Below are positions 53,549-62,730 of a stretch of DNA of 64,000 bases, one piece after another. The stretch lies in the NCBI GenBank assembly GCA_933207985.1, contig OW240913.1, positions 262,887,149-262,951,148 on the forward strand, in the 5' to 3' direction. Made by a program: the position numbers and the translations under genes. The notes under the pieces were generated by a model. The model ran no database searches. It saw only the letters and a list, made by a program, of their open reading frames with translations, and was not told the DNA's origin. The stretch is from Pelobates cultripes. Its lineage: Eukaryota > Chordata > Amphibia > Anura > Pelobatidae. Positions within the stretch are counted from its first letter, which is position 1, and each line of letters begins with the position of its first letter.

Positions 53549-53930
53549 GTCACACTTGTAAACACACTTACACACCGAAACACAGCAATTTAGCACACAC
53601 ACACACAAACCATTTTACAACTATTCATACAATAAACAATCGCCGCCATAGCCGTAAGTGAGGTGAACCTGGGAGAAAAAGATGTAGTCCTTCCCTATCG
53701 GGTACTTACAGCACCATGTGTCATACAGGTCATGTACGTGTAACAAGTTAGACAGTGAGTAACTGTTCGAATAAGCAGTTGGGAGGTGACGTTTGTCCAA
53801 TGTGCAACTAAAATCTCCACATATTATAGTGTGGCTTTGTCTAAATGAGGCTAATTTCTGAAAGGCTTTGCATAGGAAGGGGACTTGTGCGACGTTGGGA
53901 GCTTAGAGCGATACAATTGAACCTGAATTC
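53549..53930 (-). pseudogene. L1/Tx1-like LINE endonuclease fragment, inverted arm 1
   Basis: The minus strand reads part of an apurinic-type endonuclease: SHTIICGDFSCTLD (the catalytic GDFN-like block) and HDLYDTWCCKYPIGKDY, then FFSQVHLTY. L1 homology ends at about 53655; the remaining 105 bp or so (to 53549) are non-L1 and contain a CA run. The whole 382 bp is repeated in inverse orientation at 56731-57112. Confidence 0.75.
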
Positions 53931-54432
53931 TGTTCAATGTCACCACCACTATCAACACATGGTCCTGTTCATCGGTGTACTGTTTGTTTAAATAGAAGGT
54001 TTTTGTCCTGTTCGCCCGTCTAAGCCTCAGGTTATCCAAGTGGCTACTGCTCAGATGTATCCTGTATGTCAACATTTCTCCTGCCTGTGTATAGCTACTC
54101 CTCACTCTCCTAAGGCTGTGACTCCCAAGGTCTTACAGGAGACTGTCAAGGAGAGACCAGATTCTCCTACTACTATGGAAGTATCGGATTCTGAAAAGAC
54201 AGTTACCACAACTACGGATAGTCCTGTTGGTAAGGATCCTCCTCCTGGTTGCATATATGCTTCTAATGGGACTCTAGTAGCTATAGATCACTTGGAAATC
54301 TTTGAAAGGGCTCTGAAAGCTGTGAATTCCGCTCCAGCTGGTAACTCCAAAACCAGAAAATCAAAAAAGAAGTCTGGGCTTTAAGGACACTTTCCTCTTC
54401 TTGCCTGAAGGTGGCTTTAAGGAGGGGGTACT
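53931..54432 (+). pseudogene. 3' end of a gypsy-type internal region, partial ORF
   Basis: A 114-codon frame (54040-54384) is rich in Thr, Ser, Pro and Lys and ends KTRKSKKKSGL. Its function is not recognised. It is followed by AAGGAGGGGGTAC (polypurine tract, 54418) and an LTR start TGTCATGAC, the layout seen at the chromovirus 3' end. It is probably the C-terminal or a spacer part of a gypsy element. The sequence upstream of 53931 is the L1 arm, so the element is 5'-truncated. Confidence 0.4.
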
Positions 54433-54782
54433 GTCATGACTGTCATCATGCCTTCCGCATAATATTGTGTCTCCTATATCCCAGCCAGTTGCCTTATCCT
54501 TGGCTCCACGTATCTTTGGCTTCTTCTGTTTGTTCCTGGTATCTAGTAGCCTGAACCTGTTTGCCTGATCTTTACTCACCTGTTCCTGATGTCTGCTGAT
54601 TCCAGCCTATATAACCCCACCTTGGCTATTGATCCTTGTCAGATTGTTTTGTTCCTGTTTGCTATTCATCTGACTCTGGTTTTGATCCTCTGCTCGTCCT
54701 TCGCTATTGCCTGTCTGCTGCCTGTCCTGACCTTTGGTTCCGTCCCGGACTACATTTATTGGCTATTCCTTATCTGTACCTC
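54433..54782 (+). repeat. Gypsy-type LTR, 5' part, cut by an assembly gap
   Basis: Starts TGTCATGACTGTCATC right after a polypurine tract. TATATAA at 54608 is a good TATA box, followed by a C/T-rich tract of the chromovirus LTR style (CCTGACCTTTGGTTCC). Cut at 54783 by the run of N. Confidence 0.65.
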
Positions 54783-54882
54783 NNNNNNNNNNNNNNNNNN
54801 NNNNNNNNNNNNNNNNNNNNNNNNNNNNNNNNNNNNNNNNNNNNNNNNNNNNNNNNNNNNNNNNNNNNNNNNNNNNNNNNNN
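54783..54882. other. Assembly gap (100 N)
   Basis: Exactly 100 N, the conventional length for a gap of unknown size. Sequence on the two sides may not be contiguous. Confidence 1.
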
Positions 54883-55390
54883 GATCCTGGAAGCACTGGT
54901 TATTTTCAGCCCCAGTGCACAGATTCACAGCCTTGGGGATTTCTACCTTGAGTCCCCTTGGCCTGTGTATAATTGCAAAGGGTGCTTTAAACTCTGCGTG
55001 TTGACTCCCACTCAAGGTAAGGTCCTTACAGCAACCAAGTGGCCAATTTATATTTGCACTACACAAATTACATTAAATGGCAATATTCTATTGTGCAACA
55101 ATGAAATTATGCAACCTTTGCATGACAGGTAGTTTACGCATTTATTTTTTCCAGGAAGTGATTTTTCTGTCAGTTCAGAAGTCAGCTGTACAGTTGTCAC
55201 TCCTGTTGGCAAGTTTCAAGGATAATTATACAAGTATATAATGATTGTTTTAGCAATAAATACATCTTTTTACCTGATATCAACTAGATATCAAATATAT
55301 GAAAAAAAAAAATCTAGAAGTGTCCAAGAGATTTAGAACTTTTGCATCACTCTGATGTATAAAATGTTTTTACCTTTAATTGATTCAATG
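54883..55390. other. No gene recognised
   Basis: The end of the preceding LTR could lie here, but no CA terminus can be assigned. The rest is A+T-rich. Confidence 0.5.
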
Positions 55391-55735
55391 CATATCTAGG
55401 AGGAGATGCTGATTGGCCAGGGCGGTGTTTGATTCCGCCCCCACCCAGCCTCCTTGGCTGAGATCAGAAATGATTATCTCAGACAATCCAATGCTTTCCT
55501 ATAGGAAACATTGTGAATTGCTAAGTACATCAATTCTGATGTCAGCCAAGAAGGCAAATCAGCGGTGGTGCTACATGCAAACATATTCCATGCGGCATTG
55601 GATAAAGGTGAGTTTTAACCCTTTTACTTTCCTGACAATGGGGCTATGGACCTAAATAGTAATATTAGAACTATAGTGTCAGGAATACATGTTTGTGTTT
55701 CTGACACTATAATGCCCCTTTTAGTACAAAGTGTC
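55391..55735. mobile_element. CACTATAG-type MITE fragment
   Basis: GGAGGAGATGCTGATTGGCC and AACTATAGTGTCAGGAATAC / TGACACTATAATGCCCCTTT resemble the interior and right end of the MITE at 13460-14021. Clean TTAA ends are not seen. Confidence 0.5.
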
Positions 55736-55779
55736 AGAGGGGAGAAGAGGCTGATACCCATGATGTGCTTATAGTTAAT

Positions 55780-56335
55780 CTGTAAAAGTGATGAGTAGAT
55801 AAACTAAAGAGTGGAAGGTGAGAGACAGAAATGAATAGTGGAAGCACAGGGTAAGTGTGACAGTATGGGAGGAATGTTACCCAGGATGCCTGATAAGACA
55901 ATCTAGAGCATTCCATAGGAGTGGTGCTGTCTTTGAGAAATACCTTGAAATTTAGCAATGTGAAAATGAGCAGAGGATAAGAGAAAGTTACTAGTGAAGT
56001 CAAATGATCGAGGAAGTATGTTTCTGTGAATTGTAGAAGAAACAAGGGAGACATTATTGAGGCCTTTGGTTGTTAATGTGAGTAGTATATGGGGCAGCAG
56101 TGTAAGGAGAGGCAAAGGGATGAAGTGATAGATAATTGTTAGGTAAAGAAGACAAGACTCATAGCAGATTGTAGTATGATTGTGCAGATAGGAGGACCAG
56201 TGAGGAGAAAGTTACAACAGTCAAGGTGTGAAACAAGAGTTATAACAGTGAAAGTATGCACAAGTGCCATATTAGCATCTTGCAATAAATAGGGCAAATA
56301 CATGCAATGTATTTAAAGGGAAAATGCAAGCACTA
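55780..56335 (-). repeat. Diverged L2-type LINE remnant
   Basis: GCATTCCATAGGAGTGGTGC (55909), AAAGTTACAACAGTCAAGGT (56207) and GCATCTTGCAATAAATAGGG (56275) are collinear with the L2 copy at 38376-39286 (GCTATTCCATAGGAAGGGAG; GGTTACAATAACCCATGCGG; GCATCTTGCATAAGAAAGGG). It is too decayed to give an open frame. Confidence 0.55.
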
Positions 56336-56354
56336 AAAGAACTTTAGCTTAATG

Positions 56355-56730
56355 CAGGGCCATCAACACCATAAGGTGTATAAGGCATTTGCCTGGGGTG
56401 CCGACCTGCAGGGGCGCCCACAGGGAAGTTTCCTGATGGGCTGCCCTGCTGTTTTCTGAGGCTGGTGTGCTGGGTGAGCAGCTCCTTAGCCACCCCCCAG
56501 TGCAGCCATTCACCTGCTCAGGGAGCAGGGTTTGCTTTAACCTCAGCCCCTGAGCAGGACTTATTGCTTCCTGCAGGCAGGGGTAGCCAGGACATGACCT
56601 TGTGTCCCAGGTGCCCCCTGCCTGTGAACACCGGAATCACTCTGAAGGGAGAAGGAAGCAGCCTGTGCTCAGAGTGCACTGCTCTCCTGCTCCCCCAGCA
56701 GAAAAAAGAACAACCACATCCAGCAGGCTA
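56355..56730 (+). mobile_element. hAT-type element, left end only
   Basis: CAGGGCCATCAACACCATAA is a hAT-like terminus related to those at 8382 and 11353, followed by G+C-rich sequence with an inverted motif (GCTGGTGTGC, GAGCAGCTCC). The right end is missing; the sequence breaks into the L1 arm at about 56730. Confidence 0.5.
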
Positions 56731-57161
56731 GAATTCAGGTTCAATTGTATCGCTCTAAGCTCCCAACGTCGCACAAGTCCCCTTCCTACGCAAAGCCTTT
56801 CAGAAAATAGCCTCATTTAGACAAAGCCACACTATAATATGTGGAGATTTTAGTTGCACATTGGACAAACGTCACCTCCCAACTGCTTATTCGAACAGTT
56901 ACTCACTGTCTAACTTGTTACACGTACATGACCTGTATGACACATGGTGCTGTAAGTACCCGATAGGGAAGGACTATATCTTTTTCTCCCAGGTTCACCT
57001 CACTTACGGCTATGGCGGCGATTGTTTATTGTATGAATAGTTGTAAAATGGTTTGTGTGTGTGTGTGCTAAATTGCTGTGTTTCGGTGTGTAAGTGTGTT
57101 TACAAGTGTGACCCAGGTTCACCTCACTTACGCATAGATTTATGCGTGATGGACAAAGCTA
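56731..57161 (+). pseudogene. L1/Tx1-like endonuclease fragment, inverted arm 2 with a 124-bp insertion
   Basis: 56731-57112 is an inverted copy of 53930-53549 with only about three or four differences. The plus-strand frame gives CGDFSCTLD, HDLYDTWCCKYPIGKDYIFF and SQVHLTY. The sequence then leaves L1 for 103 bp of non-L1 DNA and re-enters L1 (RIDLCVMDKAT) through an exact 21-bp repeat (56988-57008 and 57112-57132). Ngaro copy 2 begins at 57162. Confidence 0.75.
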
Positions 57162-57665
57162 CCTTGTATGTACGTAGTGGGGAATTACAAAGATACATAA
57201 ACATAACTAACCCCATTCACCCACCAATAACGACAGACAACTTAGTATGGATGAACAGGCCACAGCATTTATTATAACATAAATAAATTACTGCATAACA
57301 CATCCATAACTTTATTTATTAAACTCTACTTTTCTGTAACCAAATTGTTAGAAATAAATAATCATAAATTAACATATATACATATATAACTCAACACATA
57401 GTGTTATACAGTGACCCAACCGTCCTTGCCAATAAACATACAGTGGTTCCTAATCACCATTTCCTCTCACCTCCCCCCTCGTCATAAAATCATGTCCTTC
57501 CAATGCCCGCCATCAGCCAACCTCATCCACGCTCGATGGGCACGACACCTCAGGCAACCTAATGTTAACCCTTTGAAGCAGGGGAGGTTGAGACCTGCAA
57601 ACATAATGAACTTACTCCATCCTTAAACATAACCACTCAAACTTAATTGGCAAGGACATACCCCC
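57162..57665 (-). repeat. Ngaro terminal direct repeat B2
   Basis: Begins (plus strand) CCTTGTATGTACGTAGTGGG and ends TAATTGGCAAGGACATACCC. About 95% similar to B1 by eye. It contains the uninterrupted version of the MITE target (GAAATAAATAATCATAAATT at 57350). Confidence 0.9.
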
Positions 57666-57889
57666 GGCTCGTTGTGGCTAACTAATACAACAAGGGGTGG
57701 GTGGGCAGGCGGGAAGCTGTTTGCTGGCCCGAATCCCAAGTGACACTGAGGTAAGACCTCCCCCCTACTAGCTCACATAGCCCAAACCCCACCCACACAC
57801 ACACACACACTTCCCAAGACACTCCCACGCATTTATCCCCACACTCCTACATGTGCCCTTGTCCGCTTAGCTGCGCTATCTCCCCAGGG
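57666..57889 (-). repeat. Ngaro segment A2 between the B repeats
   Basis: 224 bp, C-rich, with a CA run at 57791-57810. By the Ngaro plan it should match an A1 copy at the element 5' end; I could not find one around 62730-63330. Confidence 0.6.
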
Positions 57890-59015
57890 CCTTGTATGTA
57901 CGTAGTGGGGAATTACGATGCAACACAAACATAACTAACGCCATTCAACCCCCCAATAATGACAGACAACTTAATATGGATGAACAGGCCACAGCATTTA
58001 TTATAACATAAATTACTGCGTAACACATCCATAACTTTATTTATTAAACTCTTCTTTTCTGTAACCAAATTGTTAGAAATACATACCGTATTTATCGGCG
58101 TATAACACGCACCGGCGTATAACACGCACCTCATTTTAAGAAGGAAATTTCAGGAAAAAAAACCTTAAATTTCAAATAAAGAACTTTTTACCCCCTTCTT
58201 ACTCCCCCCTCCCCCTCTTCTTACCCCCTTTCTTACTCCCCCCCCTCTTCTTACTTCCCCTTCCCCTCTTACCCCCTTCTTACTCCCCCTCTTCTTACCC
58301 CCCCTTTCTTACTCACCCATCCCCTCTTCTTGCCCCCCCTCCCCTCTTCGCCCACCCCTTCTTACTCCCCCCTCCTCTTCTTACCCCTTTCTTGCTTTTA
58401 TCCCCCTTCTTACTCCCCTCTATTTGCCCCCTTCTTACTTAGGAGTTTCTGTTTCCTGTACCCGGTCGGACTGACAGGAAGGTGCACACTGAGCGTGCAC
58501 CTTCCTATCACTCCGGCCGGCCACCGCGGACAGCAGAGCAGCTCGGCCACGCTACAGGGGAGGTGAGAACCAACTGCAGCCGCCTGACCGCTCTTGACAG
58601 AGCGCTCAGGCGGCTGCAGTATTTAAAGGGCCGGCGTATAACACGCACCCATAATTTTCCCCCTATTTTCAGGGAGAAAAAGTGCGTATTATACGCCGAT
58701 AAATACGGTAATCATAAATTAACATATATACATATATAACTCAACACATAGTGTTATACAGTGATCCAACCGTCCTTGCCAATAAACATACAGTGGTTCC
58801 TAATCACTACTTCCTCTCACCTCCCCCCTTGTCATAAAATTATATCCTAAAAAATGCCCGCCATCAGCCGACCTTATCCACTCTCGATGGGCACGACACC
58901 TCAGGCAACCTAATGTTAACCCTTTGAAGCTGGGGAGGTTGAGACCTGCAAACATAATGAACTTACTCCATCCTTAAACATAACCCCTCAAACTTAATTG
59001 GCAAGAACATACCCC
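57890..59015 (-). repeat. Ngaro direct repeat B1, interrupted by a MITE
   Basis: Same sequence as B2 from CCTTGTATGTACGTAGTGGG to TTGGCAAGAACATACCCC once the 58086-58708 insertion and one TA are removed. Confidence 0.9.
58086..58708. mobile_element. TA-flanked MITE with hairpin and pyrimidine satellite (623 bp)
   Basis: Ends CCGTATTTATCGGCGTATAA and its complement TTATACGCCGATAAATACGG are perfect inverted repeats. The TA at 58084-58085 and 58709-58710 is the target duplication; B2 supplies the empty site. Inside lie CTTCTTACTCCCCCCTCC-type pyrimidine repeats (58190-58445) and the palindrome CTGCAGCCGCCTGA...TCAGGCGGCTGCAG (58575-58619). No transposase. The superfamily is not certain. Confidence 0.9.
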
Positions 59016-59045
59016 TGCCACCAGACCCGCTGCTTTACCCCTAAA

Positions 59046-59708
59046 TCAGCGGGGAACCCCACCAAAACCACCCACGGCCTGTTCCACCGACTCCTGTAGG
59101 GCGAGATTAAAAAGGTCGAGCCCGACCTCCGTTAGGTGTACCCCATCCCCCCGAAAAAAATGAACCGCCTCCCGCTCAAAACCCCTATGGCGGAGCGGGA
59201 TCCCCCGAACCCCCAAAACAAACTGGGAAACCCACTTGTTTAACTTGCGTCGGCAACGCTCCATGGCACTCTGGCTCCTGGCGCCACGCCAATAGTTAAG
59301 GGCAATGACTTCAGACCACACCATGCACACGCTGGGAAACAAAACCAAAATGCAGGGTAAGTCCCACTTCACTGCCGAAATCAAATCCCAAATGGGCACT
59401 GAACCCAAATCATTCCCCACCAGATGGATCACCAGGACACTCGGCGCCCCCAGGAGATGGGACTGCTGCACCAACTCGGGGAGGAGCCGGGACCACTTCA
59501 TACCCCTCGCACCGAGCCATCGAACTTCTGCTTCGGAAGGCGTGAAACCCAACCTCTCGCCCCAGTCCGAACCGCCGCACGCTGCCAAGCCCAGTAAACA
59601 TAAGAGTGCCCGATGATCCAGATCCTGGGGAGAACCGAAACTGCGGAAAGAAATCACGTCAATAAACCGGCCGGACGAACATAGGAAACATAACGTCTCG
59701 AGTTCCAC
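59046..59708 (-). CDS. SGNH hydrolase-like protein (Ngaro copy 2)
   Basis: 220 open codons; the start is uncertain because upstream sequence overlaps the recombinase end. Residues about 66-80 (VRWLGARGMKWSRLLPEL) and 92-102 (LVIHLVGNDLGS) fit blocks with the oxyanion Gly/Asn (GND). Residues 187-206 (RGDGVHLTEVGLDLFNLALQ) carry the catalytic Asp-x-x-His block. A clear block I GDS(L) serine is not visible in this frame, so the N-terminus may be lost or shifted. SGNH hydrolases are esterases; such a domain is known in vertebrate Ngaro-type elements, role unknown. A parallel remnant is in copy 1. Confidence 0.7.
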   Translation of the reverse strand: MELETLCFLCSSGRFIDVISFRSFGSPQDLDHRALLCLLGLAACGGSDWGERLGFTPSEAEVRWLGARGMKWSRLLPELVQQSHLLGAPSVLVIHLVGNDLGSVPIWDLISAVKWDLPCILVLFPSVCMVWSEVIALNYWRGARSQSAMERCRRKLNKWVSQFVLGVRGIPLRHRGFEREAVHFFRGDGVHLTEVGLDLFNLALQESVEQAVGGFGGVPR

Positions 59709-59714
59709 CTACCA

Positions 59715-60613
59715 ATCCTCTGAACCACCTACTCTGGCATGCCAAGCCTAGCTGCCTTGGTAGCCGCCCCAATACGGAATGAATGGCCCCCGAACTCCCT
59801 GCTATCCAATCCCACGGCTTCCAGCCCCAAACGAAACACTCTAATAAACTGGAAATGGGAAAGGAAACTGCCATCCCCATGAACCAGGAGTATCAGCATG
59901 GGAGAAGGGTGCAAAGCGCAAAAGGACAAATGCCGGAAACCGGCGTGGCCCCCAACCGGACCCACTTACCCCTCCCCAAGACATCCGTCTTAGAACGGTG
60001 GATCCTAAACGAGATCCGATCAGCGGTGCCGAAACATCCCCAAACAGCAACCCCCCACTTGCTGCCGGCTGGGGCACACCAGCTCCCCAATCCGCATGGC
60101 ACCAAAAAATGCCAGGGAAAAGGCCAGGTGAAAGAGCCGAACATCAAAATCCGAATGGCAAACCCCGTGCAACGCCTCACACAAAGTAGTTAGGAGCGTG
60201 TCCGAGACAGGACACCTCGAGTCTCGTGTAGACACCCTCCCCCGCCTCAAACACTTTAGCGCCTGGAGTACAATGAACGCCTTGGTAGTGTCATCCCAAC
60301 ACCACAACTTAAACAGGAAGCCGAGCCCCGTCAATCGCGCCGAAATGGCAGAGTGAGACAACCCCGCATTCTCCCAATGCCCCAAGAGAAGAACCAAACC
60401 CTGCAGGCGAGTGGACGAGTCCCGGAGGCCCCAGCGGGACCTCTCCCACCCGTCCCATTCCCTCCAAACCTTATTATAGCGGTCCCATGTGGCCGCAGCG
60501 ACCGACCCACAGACCAACTCCATTAGTCTGTCAGACCCAAGGACCCCATCTCTGTCGGACACGGGACACCCTCCAATTCGGCCTGCGGAGCCACTGCCCA
60601 AAACACGTCCCAC
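59715..60613 (-). pseudogene. Tyrosine recombinase (Ngaro copy 2), frameshift and stop
   Basis: The frame 60613-60020 includes the core-binding domain (ATWDRYNKVWREWDGW; GLSHSAISARLTGLGFLFKL) and the first catalytic Arg (AFFGAMRIGELVCPS). The rest lies in other frames: GGHSFRIGAATKAARLGMPE (H-x-x-R box, about 59790) ends at a TAG at about 59730. Directly after that stop the same frame gives VVQRIGRWNSRRYVSYVRP with the catalytic Tyr. All four catalytic motifs are thus recognisable, separated by a frameshift near 60010 and one nonsense codon. Confidence 0.82.
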
Positions 60614-60639
60614 TGTGAACGAGAGAGAGCATCGTCCAT

Positions 60640-61050
60640 CACATTACGAACAGCCAGGATGTGCACAGCCTTACAATACACATTCAGCTCCAGACAGCGC
60701 AGAACTAGGCGCTGCAGCAAGTGAACCACGGGGGGGGGGGGGGGGGGGAAGAAGCAGACTGCTGGTTAATAGCCTGCACTACTCCCAAGTTGTCACAATG
60801 GAAGAGCACCCGTCTATCTACCAGCAGGGAACCCCATACCTCCAAAGCTACCAAAATAGGGAAAAGCTCCAGAAATGCCAAATTCCAAGTGAGCCCCGCC
60901 GCATGCCAGGCCTCCGGCTACGAGTTAGCGCACCATTTGGCGCCCAGAATGGCCCCAAAGCTGGCCGAGCCCGCCGCATCGGTAAACAAATGGAGGACCT
61001 CCGGAGCCTGCCAGTACGACCTGCCATTATAGAAGGCCAAAAAGGAATCC
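60640..61050 (-). pseudogene. RNase H region of Ngaro copy 2, disrupted
   Basis: Minus-strand frames give LLQRLVLRCLELNVYCKAVH and ILAVRNVMDDALSRSQWDVF, matching the end of the RNase H domain in this group. A run of 18 G (plus strand, about 60731-60748) breaks the frame. The upstream part is spread over several frames up to the RT end. Confidence 0.6.
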
Positions 61051-61104
61051 CAGATGGCTAAGTCAGCCCGCAAGGGCCGGGTAAGTTGGATAAAATGCCG
61101 CAGG

Positions 61105-61947
61105 TTAACGACGTTGCCTCCGCCAAGCGCCTATCAAAGATACGCCCCATTGGCCAGATCTGACAGGCAAAATTGAACTTCCCCAGCAGAGACTGCAGGC
61201 AGCGCAGCTGGATCTTACACCGCTAAGGTCAGGTACCTTATCTTGTGGCAGCCGACATTCCCCTGCCATTGAATCAATTTTGATGCCCAGAAAGCTCAGG
61301 CATGTGACCGGACCCACTGTCTTGTCATGAGCCAACGGAACCCCGAAGCACTGAAACACCTCCCCGAGAAGCCGCAGCAGGAGGGCACAGACGTGCGACT
61401 CCGCCGGACCTACACACAGGAAATCATCTAGGTAGTGCAGAAGGGAAGAGACGCCTGCTTCCCTCCGCACCACCATTTCCAGAAAATTGCTAAAGCACTC
61501 AAAATAAAAACAGGACAGCGAGCAACCCATAGGGAGGCACATGTCCACATAAAACTGGCCCTTAAAGGCACACCCCAAAAAATGATGGCACTCCGGATGC
61601 ACCGGGAGCAGCTGGAAGGCAGATTCCGCATCCGCTTTAGCCAGCAATGCCCCCGGGCCCACCGCCCTCACCATGAGAACCGCCGCATCAAAGGATGCGA
61701 AGGAAACCCTGCAAAGTTTAGCAGAAATGTCATCATTCACCGAACCCCCTCGAGGGTACGACAAATGGTGAATCAAACGATACTTCCCGGGATCCTTCTT
61801 AGGCACCACACCCAAAGGAGAAACCCACAAATTAGCCTTCGGTGAGGCGGAGAACGGGCCGGCCATCCGACCCAAGGAGACCTCTTTATCCAATTTTTCC
61901 TGTACTGCCTGAGGGAAAGCCTGCACGGATTTGAGGTTTCGATCCAA
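61105..61947 (-). CDS. Reverse transcriptase (Ngaro copy 2)
   Basis: 280 open codons. Fingers: KEVSLGRMAGPFS, SPLGVVPKKDPGKYRLIHHL. Motif A region: LLAKADAESAFQLLPVHPEC. Motif B-like: DMCLPMGCSLSCFYFECFSN. Catalytic YLDDFLCVGPAESHV at about residue 183-198, then the thumb-proximal DKTVGPVTCLSFLGIKIDS. It is intact over the palm and matches copy 1. The frame ends in a diverged tail after residue 245, probably a frameshift before RNase H. In the life cycle it copies element RNA in cytoplasmic particles. Confidence 0.9.
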   Translation of the reverse strand: MDRNLKSVQAFPQAVQEKLDKEVSLGRMAGPFSASPKANLWVSPLGVVPKKDPGKYRLIHHLSYPRGGSVNDDISAKLCRVSFASFDAAVLMVRAVGPGALLAKADAESAFQLLPVHPECHHFLGCAFKGQFYVDMCLPMGCSLSCFYFECFSNFLEMVVRREAGVSSLLHYLDDFLCVGPAESHVCALLLRLLGEVFQCFGVPLAHDKTVGPVTCLSFLGIKIDSMAGECRLPQDKVPDLSGVRSSCAACSLCWGSSILPVRSGQWGVSLIGAWRRQRR

Positions 61948-61995
61948 AACCCCTGCTCAAACCCTTCCACCAGGATCCGCACCGCAGCCCAATTC

Positions 61996-62727
61996 CTATA
62001 AAGGTCGGGCCGCGGGCGCATCGCATTTCCGAGGACCAGCGTCGTCGCCCTTAGCCCCCATAACCCCTTTCTCACCCATTTTGCCCCGCTTGAAACAGCA
62101 GGAGGCAGGATGGGCCCCACCGCAGCCGGAGCACTCGTGCTTAAACCGACATGAGGAACCCCACTTACAGTGACTGTCGTTAAATTTCCAACAACAGGCA
62201 GACCTCTGACCGGAGGCTGATGAGGACGAGGACGTGCCCCCAGCGGCCCCCCCAAGAAAGGACGAAAACGCGCCCTGTCGAAACTGCTCGTCGTACCTCC
62301 ACCAACCCAGCCCACCATAGGTGCGACAAGCGTTCCAGATGGTGTCCTGATAACAGAACAGTGCGGAGCACTTTTGGGGAGACTTTTCCCCCACCACGCT
62401 GGCCAAAATAGAGAACGCCCAAATCCAGTTCCCAAAGGTCTTGGGAATTGTGCGAAAATGGTACTTCTCCCTATCCTTTTCCGACTCCTTACTGTCCTTG
62501 TCCACCACGGGAGGAGCTTCCTCCAGCGGTAGGAGAGAAAATATCTCCACAAATTCCCCCTTACAAATTTTCTCCTTCATCTCCTGCTTCAAATGCAAGC
62601 CCAGAGGGCCAGACCAGCACATGTAAGCAGCACCCTGCGCTACGTCCGAGACCCCCCCTTCGAGACAAGCATTGCCCGAGGCAGAACCAACACTGGCCAC
62701 CGCGGGCGCCGAGAAACCCAGAGGCAC
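61996..62727 (-). CDS. gag: Gag (Ngaro copy 2)
   Basis: 243 open codons. The middle part (about residues 40-150: PLGLHLKQEMKEKICKGEFV, KTFGNWIWAFSILASVVGEK, TYGGLGWWRYDEQFRQ) is the conserved Gag block of DIRS/Ngaro-type elements. A Cys/His zinc cluster follows at about residues 180-212 (CCWKFNDSHCKWGSSCRFKH, then CSGCGGAHPASCC), which binds nucleic acid. The RT frame starts about 50 bases after the end of the gag frame. The start codon chosen by the open frame may be internal, since upstream sequence is low complexity. Confidence 0.75.
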   Translation of the reverse strand: MPLGFSAPAVASVGSASGNACLEGGVSDVAQGAAYMCWSGPLGLHLKQEMKEKICKGEFVEIFSLLPLEEAPPVVDKDSKESEKDREKYHFRTIPKTFGNWIWAFSILASVVGEKSPQKCSALFCYQDTIWNACRTYGGLGWWRYDEQFRQGAFSSFLGGAAGGTSSSSSASGQRSACCWKFNDSHCKWGSSCRFKHECSGCGGAHPASCCFKRGKMGEKGVMGAKGDDAGPRKCDAPAARPL

Positions 62728-62730
62728 TGT

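Larger units (their letters stand above)
57162..62730 (-). mobile_element. Ngaro-type tyrosine-recombinase retrotransposon, copy 2
   Basis: Minus-strand order: gag (62727-61996), RT (61947-61105), RNase H (about 61050-60640), tyrosine recombinase (60613-59715), SGNH hydrolase (59708-59046), repeat B1 (59015-57890, with an inserted MITE), segment A2 (57889-57666), repeat B2 (57665-57162). The B1-A2-B2 pattern is the 3' half of the split direct repeats of Ngaro elements. The matching A1 is not evident upstream of gag, so the 5' end is probably missing or diverged. There is no methyltransferase domain, which argues against DIRS proper. Confidence 0.85.

Noticed and set aside
60489..61845. Plus-strand open frames of 100-190 codons opposite Ngaro copy 2
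   Set aside because: They lie antisense to RT, RNase H and recombinase with clear family motifs on the minus strand and show no motifs of their own.
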